Source of the DNA: an uncultured Clostridia bacterium
GTDB lineage: Bacteria > Bacillota > Clostridia > Oscillospirales > Ruminococcaceae
Reading direction: 5' to 3'
Length of the DNA stretch: 25,121 nt
Assembly (NCBI GenBank): GCA_945835425.1
Contig: CAMAJC010000001.1
Location: forward strand, 1 to 25,121
This document shows, in pieces, positions 21,244-25,121 of the stretch. The stretch's first letter is position 1. Each line of letters opens with the position of its first letter. The notes below the pieces were generated by a model, which searched no databases, was not told where the DNA came from, and was given only the letters and a program-made list of their open reading frames with translations. The translations under genes were made by a program, and so were the position numbers.

Positions 21244-22437
21244 ATGAAACAAAATAAAACAGCCCATTGGCTGCGCAGGGGGATTGCACTCGGGACGGCT
21301 TTTTTGCTCGGAAGCGCTTTGACTCTGGCTGGCGTCTGTCTGGGTCAGCGGATTGTGGGGACGCCGGTTTCCAAGGAGGTGCTCCGCAAGCTCTCGGAGG
21401 TGGAGGAGCTGGTCGATGCGCATTATCTGTTCGATATCGACGCGGAGGAAGCGGCCAACAGCACCGCTGCCGGTTACGCTTCCGTTCTGGACCAGTACAG
21501 CATCTACCGCGACCCGACCCAGTACGAGGCTTTTCAGGACAAAAACGAAGGGGAAATGTGCGGCATCGGTGTCACGGTGGTGCAGTACGACCCGGATGCC
21601 CTGACCGTCCTGTTTTTGACCGATGATTCTCCGGCGGCAGGGCTCCTGCTGCCCGGCGACGAGATCATTGCCGTAGAGGGGGAGACGGTCGAGAGTCTGG
21701 GTTATGCGGCCGCCGTCAGCAAGGTCAAGGGCGAAGAGGGAAGCTACGTTTCCCTGACGGTCCGCCGGGATGAGCAGGAACGCACCGTTTCGGTTCAGCG
21801 CCAGGATATCGTCAACACCGGGATCTATTCGATGCGCTTTGAGGGCGTCGGCTATGTCCGGATTTCGACTTTTAACAATGCGACGCCGGACGCCTTTGCA
21901 GCGGCCGTGACCGAACTGATCGGCGACGGGGTGGACTCGCTGCTTTTTGATGTCCGCAATAACGGCGGCGGGCTGTTAAACAGCGTGACCGCCATGCTGG
22001 ATTTCCTGCTGCCGTCGGGCGACCTGGTCTCCAAGACCGATAAGGACGGCCGGACAACTGTCCTGTACACCTCGGACGAGAGCTGCATCGACCTGCCGAT
22101 GGCGGTTTTGGTCAATGAATCCACCGCATCGGCAGCGGAGCTGTTCGCCTGCGACCTGCAGGAATACGGCGTGGCGACCGTCGTCGGCACCCAAACCTTC
22201 GGCAAAGGCGTCATGCAGACGACCTATCCATTGTCTGACGGCTCCTCCCTGACCCTGACGACCGATTATTATAATCCCTCCAGCGGTCAGAATTATAACG
22301 GAACCGGCGTCATACCGGACGTTGTCCGGGAACTGACCGACGAAGAAAGAGCGGATTATGTTCATTTTGATCCGGATCATGACCCACAGCTTGCCGCCGC
22401 CCTGGACGTTCTCCGGCAGGAAGATACTGACAAGTAA
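21244..22437 (+). CDS. C-terminal processing peptidase, S41 family, with PDZ domain
   Basis: A membrane-anchored serine protease of 397 residues. One N-terminal helix at about residues 13-34 is followed by a cap region, a PDZ domain (about 100-185, around ALTVLFLTDDSPAAGLLLPGDEI) and the S41 core. The catalytic dyad is S296 in NESTASAAELF and K321 in TFGKGVMQ, 25 residues apart as in Prc/CtpA. YVRISTF and DVRNNGGG are family motifs. Such proteases cleave wall hydrolases or their regulators, so its place after ftsEX and the M23 hydrolase suggests control of hydrolase turnover. The ribosome binding site is weak (AGAAAGAAG), and a possible terminator separates it from the preceding gene. Confidence 0.93.
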   Translation: MKQNKTAHWLRRGIALGTAFLLGSALTLAGVCLGQRIVGTPVSKEVLRKLSEVEELVDAHYLFDIDAEEAANSTAAGYASVLDQYSIYRDPTQYEAFQDKNEGEMCGIGVTVVQYDPDALTVLFLTDDSPAAGLLLPGDEIIAVEGETVESLGYAAAVSKVKGEEGSYVSLTVRRDEQERTVSVQRQDIVNTGIYSMRFEGVGYVRISTFNNATPDAFAAAVTELIGDGVDSLLFDVRNNGGGLLNSVTAMLDFLLPSGDLVSKTDKDGRTTVLYTSDESCIDLPMAVLVNESTASAAELFACDLQEYGVATVVGTQTFGKGVMQTTYPLSDGSSLTLTTDYYNPSSGQNYNGTGVIPDVVRELTDEERADYVHFDPDHDPQLAAALDVLRQEDTDK

Positions 22438-22453
22438 TTTATCTTTACACAAT

Positions 22454-22489
22454 ATTTTCCTATGATTTTCACTAAAATCATAGGAAAAT
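22454..22489. terminator. Perfect 16-bp inverted repeat after the S41 protease gene
   Basis: ATTTTCCTATGATTTT, loop CACT, and its exact complement. It lies 17 nt past the stop codon and can form a very stable hairpin. No extra T-run follows on either strand, so it may be a terminator of unusual form or a transcript-stabilising end. Confidence 0.55.
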
Positions 22490-22543
22490 CCTTTCCATAA
22501 CAGCGCCTGTCCGGCATCGGCCGCGGGAAATGGGAAAAAACGC

Positions 22544-22572
22544 TTGACAGCTTTCGCGCATTATGCTATACT
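22544..22572 (+). promoter_or_regulatory. Promoter of the tyrS T-box leader
   Basis: TTGACA (22544-22549), a 17-bp spacer and an extended -10 TGC-TATACT (22564-22572). Transcription should start near 22579. Confidence 0.9.
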
Positions 22573-22578
22573 CATTCC

Positions 22579-22869
22579 CAGAGGCAATGAAAAGAAATAG
22601 TACGCATTTTCTGACGTGCACAGAGAGCGTCCGGCTGGTGGAAGGGCGCGGCGGGAAAATGGGGAATACCTCTTGGAGCTGCGTCCTGAACCGAAAGCAG
22701 TAGGGATTGCCGGGTCTGCCCGTTACAGCGGAAGGGAATACGGGTTCTGTTTGCAGAACGGTTCTCTGTGAGGCCGGTCATCGTGAGGTGCCGGTAAACT
22801 GAGGTGGTAACACGGATGCCATTTACTTGACATTTCGTCCTCTGTCCTTCATCGGGGCAGAGGATTTTT
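22579..22869 (+). promoter_or_regulatory. T-box riboswitch, tyrosine-specific
   Basis: The leader has the T-box stem I features AGAGAGC and GCTGGTG, and a specifier-loop segment GGGAATACC with the tyrosine codon TAC at 22667-22669. The antiterminator bulge is GAGG-TGGTAAC-ACG (22801 on), where TGGT (22805-22808) can pair with the ACCA end of uncharged tRNA-Tyr. GAGG and ACG would pair with CGT-CCTC at 22836-22842, which competes with the terminator. The bulge reads TGGTAACACGG instead of the more common TGGTACCGCG. Uncharged tRNA-Tyr should let transcription proceed into tyrS. Confidence 0.93.
22838..22869 (+). terminator. T-box attenuator terminator
   Basis: TCCTCTGTCC (22838-22847) pairs with GGGCAGAGGA (22855-22864) with one G-U pair, followed by TTTTT. 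Its 5' strand is also the antiterminator partner. Confidence 0.92.
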
Positions 22870-22907
22870 CATGCCCTGAAAAACTTTATTTATAAGGAGA
22901 GAAAACT

Positions 22908-24122
22908 ATGACCTGTTACGAAGAACTCAAAGCCCGCGGCCTGATCGCGCAGGTAACGGACGAAAAACTGATCCAGGACTTAATCGACAACGGCAAGGCG
23001 ACCTTCTACATCGGATTCGACCCCACGGCTGATTCCCTGCACGTCGGCCACTTTATGGCGCTCTGCCTGATGAAACGGCTGCAGATGGCCGGCAACCGCC
23101 CGATCGCCCTGATCGGCGGCGGCACCGCCATGATCGGCGACCCTTCCGGCCGCACCGACATGCGCCAGATGATGACCCCCGAGACGATCCAGCACAACTG
23201 CGACTGCTTCAAGAAACAGATGAGCCGCTTTATCGACTTCGGTGAAGGCAAGGCCCTGATGGTCAACAACGCCGACTGGTTGATGGACTTAAACTACGTT
23301 GAATTTATCCGCGACATCGGTTCCTGCTTCTCGGTCAACAACATGCTCCGCGCCAAATGCTACGAGCAGCGGCTGGAAAGAGGCCTGTCCTTTTTGGAAT
23401 TCAACTACATGATCATGCAGAGCTACGACTTCCTCGAGCTGTACAAGCGCTACGGCTGCAACCTGCAGTTCGGCGGCGACGACCAGTGGAGCAACATGCT
23501 CGGCGGCACCGAGCTGATCCGCAAGAAGCTGGGCAAGGACGCCAGCGCCATGACCATCACCCTGCTGCTCAACTCCGAGGGCAAGAAGATGGGCAAGACC
23601 CAGTCGGGCGCCGTCTGGCTGGACGCCGAAAAGACCTCTCCCTACGACTTCTTCCAGTACTGGAGAAACGTCGGCGACGACGATGTCATCAAGTGCATGA
23701 AGCTGCTGACCTTTATCCCGCTGGAGGAGATCGAGGAGATGGAGCGCACTCTGACCGGCGAAATGCTCAACCCTGCCAAGGAGCGCCTGGCTTACGAGCT
23801 GACCAAGATGGTCCACGGCGAAGAGGAGGCTAACAAGGCCCTCGCTTCTGCCCGCGCAGTCTTCTCCGCAGCCACCGATACGGCCAATATGCCCGCTTCC
23901 GAGATCCCCGCGGCTGAGGTCGAAGGGGAAGTCGGCCTTCTGACCCTGCTGGTCAAGGCCGGCATCGCGCCCTCTAACGGCGAGGCAAGACGCCTTGTCC
24001 AGCAGGGCGGCATCTCGATCGACGGCGAAAAGGTCACCGATCCTGCCATGAAGCTGACCGTAAAGGAAGGTATGGTCATCAAAAAAGGCAAGAAAGTCTT
24101 CCGCAAGATCGTTCTGATCTGA
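22908..24122 (+). CDS. tyrS: Tyrosyl-tRNA synthetase
   Basis: The enzyme charges tRNA-Tyr with tyrosine using ATP in the cytoplasm. The 404-residue product is a class Ic synthetase. The HIGH-type motif is HVGH at residues 45-48 in FDPTADSLHVGHF; the KMSKS-type motif is KMGKT at 227-231. GGDDQWSNM and SYDFLELYKRYGCNLQFGG line the tyrosine site. A C-terminal S4 RNA-binding domain covers about residues 338-400 (GEARRLVQQGGISIDGEKV). AAGGAGAG lies about 8 nt before the ATG. Expression is controlled by the T-box upstream, whose specifier agrees with the enzyme. The transcript appears monocistronic, as rplS has its own promoter. Confidence 0.97.
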   Translation: MTCYEELKARGLIAQVTDEKLIQDLIDNGKATFYIGFDPTADSLHVGHFMALCLMKRLQMAGNRPIALIGGGTAMIGDPSGRTDMRQMMTPETIQHNCDCFKKQMSRFIDFGEGKALMVNNADWLMDLNYVEFIRDIGSCFSVNNMLRAKCYEQRLERGLSFLEFNYMIMQSYDFLELYKRYGCNLQFGGDDQWSNMLGGTELIRKKLGKDASAMTITLLLNSEGKKMGKTQSGAVWLDAEKTSPYDFFQYWRNVGDDDVIKCMKLLTFIPLEEIEEMERTLTGEMLNPAKERLAYELTKMVHGEEEANKALASARAVFSAATDTANMPASEIPAAEVEGEVGLLTLLVKAGIAPSNGEARRLVQQGGISIDGEKVTDPAMKLTVKEGMVIKKGKKVFRKIVLI

Positions 24123-24220
24123 TTTCCCGGCAAAACGGACGAAACTTGCCGAAAGTGGGAGTTCTTCCTGTGAAGAATGCCGTTTTCGGAAAAATTTCCG
24201 GAAAAAAGAAGACAAAACCC
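24123..24220. other. Short gap between tyrS and the rplS promoter
   Basis: A weak CGGAAA-AA-TTTCCG palindrome at 24187-24200 is the only structure seen. No convincing terminator for tyrS was found. Confidence 0.4.
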
Positions 24221-24249
24221 TTGCAAAATCCCACTTTCTATGCTATTAT
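24221..24249 (+). promoter_or_regulatory. Promoter of rplS
   Basis: TTGCAA (24221-24226), a 17-bp spacer and an extended -10 TGC-TATTAT (24241-24249). Confidence 0.8.
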
Positions 24250-24264
24250 GTACTAGATATTGTT

Positions 24265-24286
24265 CCGCCCATGATTTTCATGGCGG
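24265..24286 (+). promoter_or_regulatory. Candidate L19-type leader hairpin ahead of rplS
   Basis: CCGCC-C-ATG, ATTTT, CAT-GGCGG forms a hairpin with a single bulged C near the predicted 5' end of the transcript. L19 leaders that let L19 repress its own synthesis are known in Bacillota. Position and size fit, but I cannot compare it with the family model. Confidence 0.45.
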
Positions 24287-24369
24287 AGGATATATGTTAA
24301 TCACACATTATCCGGACAGTCCTCTGCACAAACTGATGCACGAATGTCTGAAATTCAGGAGGAAAAAAC

Positions 24370-24714
24370 ATGGACGCACTCAAACTCATCGCTCAGTCCA
24401 GCATGAAAGCCGACATGCCCAAGGTTCAGGTCGGCGACTACGTCAGAGTCAACGTTAAGATCCGCGAAGGCGACAAGGAAAGAATCCAGGCTTTCGAAGG
24501 CACCGTCATCGCTATGAAGCACGGCGGCATCTCTGAGACCTTTACCGTAAGACGCGTTGCACACGGCGTCGGCATCGAGAGAGTATTCCCGATCCATTCG
24601 CCCAGAGTCGACTCCGTTGACGTTCTCCGTCACGGTGTTGTCAGACGTGCAAAACTGTACTACCTGCGCAACAGAGTTGGCAAGGCAGCCAGAGTCAAAG
24701 AGAAAATCGTATAA
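24370..24714 (+). CDS. rplS: 50S ribosomal protein L19
   Basis: L19 sits at the interface of the ribosomal subunits on 23S rRNA. The 114-residue product has the usual length and signatures: GDYVRVNVKIREGDKERIQ, FEGTVIAMKHGGISETFTVR and GIERVFPIHSPRVDSV, ending in RRAKLYYLRNRVGKAARVKE. AGGAGG lies about 8 nt before the ATG. It is transcribed alone from its own promoter, with a hairpin in the leader and a terminator after the stop codon. Elsewhere rplS usually follows rpsP-rimM-trmD; those genes are not upstream here. Confidence 0.97.
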   Translation: MDALKLIAQSSMKADMPKVQVGDYVRVNVKIREGDKERIQAFEGTVIAMKHGGISETFTVRRVAHGVGIERVFPIHSPRVDSVDVLRHGVVRRAKLYYLRNRVGKAARVKEKIV

Positions 24715-24731
24715 GAATCGCACAGAGGAAG

Positions 24732-24756
24732 AAGGGGGCGGCAGCGTCCCCTTTTT
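24732..24756 (+). terminator. Rho-independent terminator of rplS
   Basis: AAGGGGGCG, loop GCAG, CGTCCCCTT (nine pairs, one G-U), followed by a T-tract. Confidence 0.88.
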
Positions 24757-24882
24757 CTGCTATTCAGACATTTTTCATCTGCATCCGCAGATTTAGGAAG
24801 CCTCTGACCATCCTGCCGCAAAGTGCGCGGAGAGCGGAGGAATACCGGAAATATTTATAAAGGAAAGGAAGGCTTGCTCGTT

Positions 24883-25121
24883 ATGGCATCTGAGCAGAGG
24901 AGAACCAGTACCGACGAAGAAATTGACAAGATCCTTGCCGAACTGGGGATCAGCACTACGCCCGCTTCTACCGGCGGACAAGCGCCTGCGCCGGCAAAAC
25001 CGCCTGTAAGGGAAGCGGCAAAACCCAAACCTGCACCGGCACCTTCTGCGCCCGCTCCTTCCGGAGACGATGAGTTCCGGATCGACCTGGACGTATTTGA
25101 CAATATTAAAAAAGAAGAACA
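24883..25121 (+). CDS. N-terminal part of an unidentified Ala/Pro-rich protein (runs off the window)
   Basis: The frame is open from the ATG at 24883 to the window edge, giving 79 codons. AAAGGAAGG lies about 10 nt before the ATG. The first 25 residues are polar and include TDEEIDKILAELGI, which looks like a short helix or binding motif. Residues about 28-58 are a low-complexity linker of Ala, Pro and Lys. An acidic stretch with DDEFRIDLDVFDNI follows. There is no signal peptide or membrane segment so far. In many Bacillota a signal peptidase gene follows rplS, but nothing visible supports that here. The family cannot be named. Confidence 0.7.
   Translation, partial: MASEQRRTSTDEEIDKILAELGISTTPASTGGQAPAPAKPPVREAAKPKPAPAPSAPAPSGDDEFRIDLDVFDNIKKEE

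Noticed and set aside
23289..24215. 308-codon minus-strand frame opposite tyrS
   Set aside because: Shadow of a strongly codon-biased gene.

Overview
This window reads as a chromosomal segment of a Gram-positive anaerobe of the Bacillota, most likely class Clostridia and plausibly an Oscillospiraceae/Ruminococcaceae-type gut bacterium. That assignment is inference. It rests on AGGAGG-type ribosome binding sites, TTGACA-N17-TATAAT promoters, a tyrosine T-box leader, the murB/rapZ/whiA block, an ftsE-ftsX-M23 hydrolase-S41 protease block, a PadR/DUF2812 pair, and short palindromic repeats in most larger gaps. I saw no rRNA, tRNA, CRISPR array, prophage or complete insertion sequence.

Layout. 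1-2000: alr (minus) diverges from a YpsA/DUF1273 gene (plus), with a REP-like palindrome downstream of alr. 2000-2660: gene-free, with a cluster of DnaA-box-like 9-mers, leading into a membrane-anchored VanY-type D,D-carboxypeptidase. 3850-5283 (minus): a DUF1622 membrane protein, a small EamA transporter and a MarR regulator with its own promoter and operator. 5394-6750 (plus): perfect consensus promoter, PadR regulator, DUF2812 membrane protein, small three-helix membrane protein, terminator. 6747-9786 (minus): murB, rapZ and whiA, with a roughly 300-bp inverted repeat between murB and rapZ. 9889-11088 (minus): a ROK sugar kinase plus a duplicated 76-bp 3' end of the same gene. 11164-11767: a repeat-filled gap. 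11768-14803 (minus): GH2 beta-galactosidase. 15191-16450: a DUF348/G5/3D cell-wall protein behind a long, potentially structured leader. 16700-17907: CdaR/PucR-type regulator. 18152-22437: ftsE, ftsX, a PcsB/CwlO-like M23 hydrolase and a C-terminal processing protease. 22544-24122: T-box-controlled tyrS. 24221-24714: rplS. 24883-end: the start of an unidentified Ala/Pro-rich protein.

How the genes fit together. Much of the window serves the cell envelope. Alr supplies D-alanine, MurB makes UDP-MurNAc, the VanY-type enzyme trims stem peptides, and FtsEX would gate the M23 hydrolase. The 3D protein is a likely wall-remodelling factor. The ROK kinase and the beta-galactosidase are adjacent and both on the minus strand, which suits disaccharide cleavage followed by glucose phosphorylation.

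I found no single large new system. The most interesting signals are regulatory or repeat-based: the 3D-gene leader with mutually exclusive stems, the palindromes with paired base changes, the head-to-head repeat between murB and rapZ, the ROK gene-tail duplication with only synonymous differences, the DnaA-box cluster, and the PadR/DUF2812 cassette with a palindrome on its promoter.
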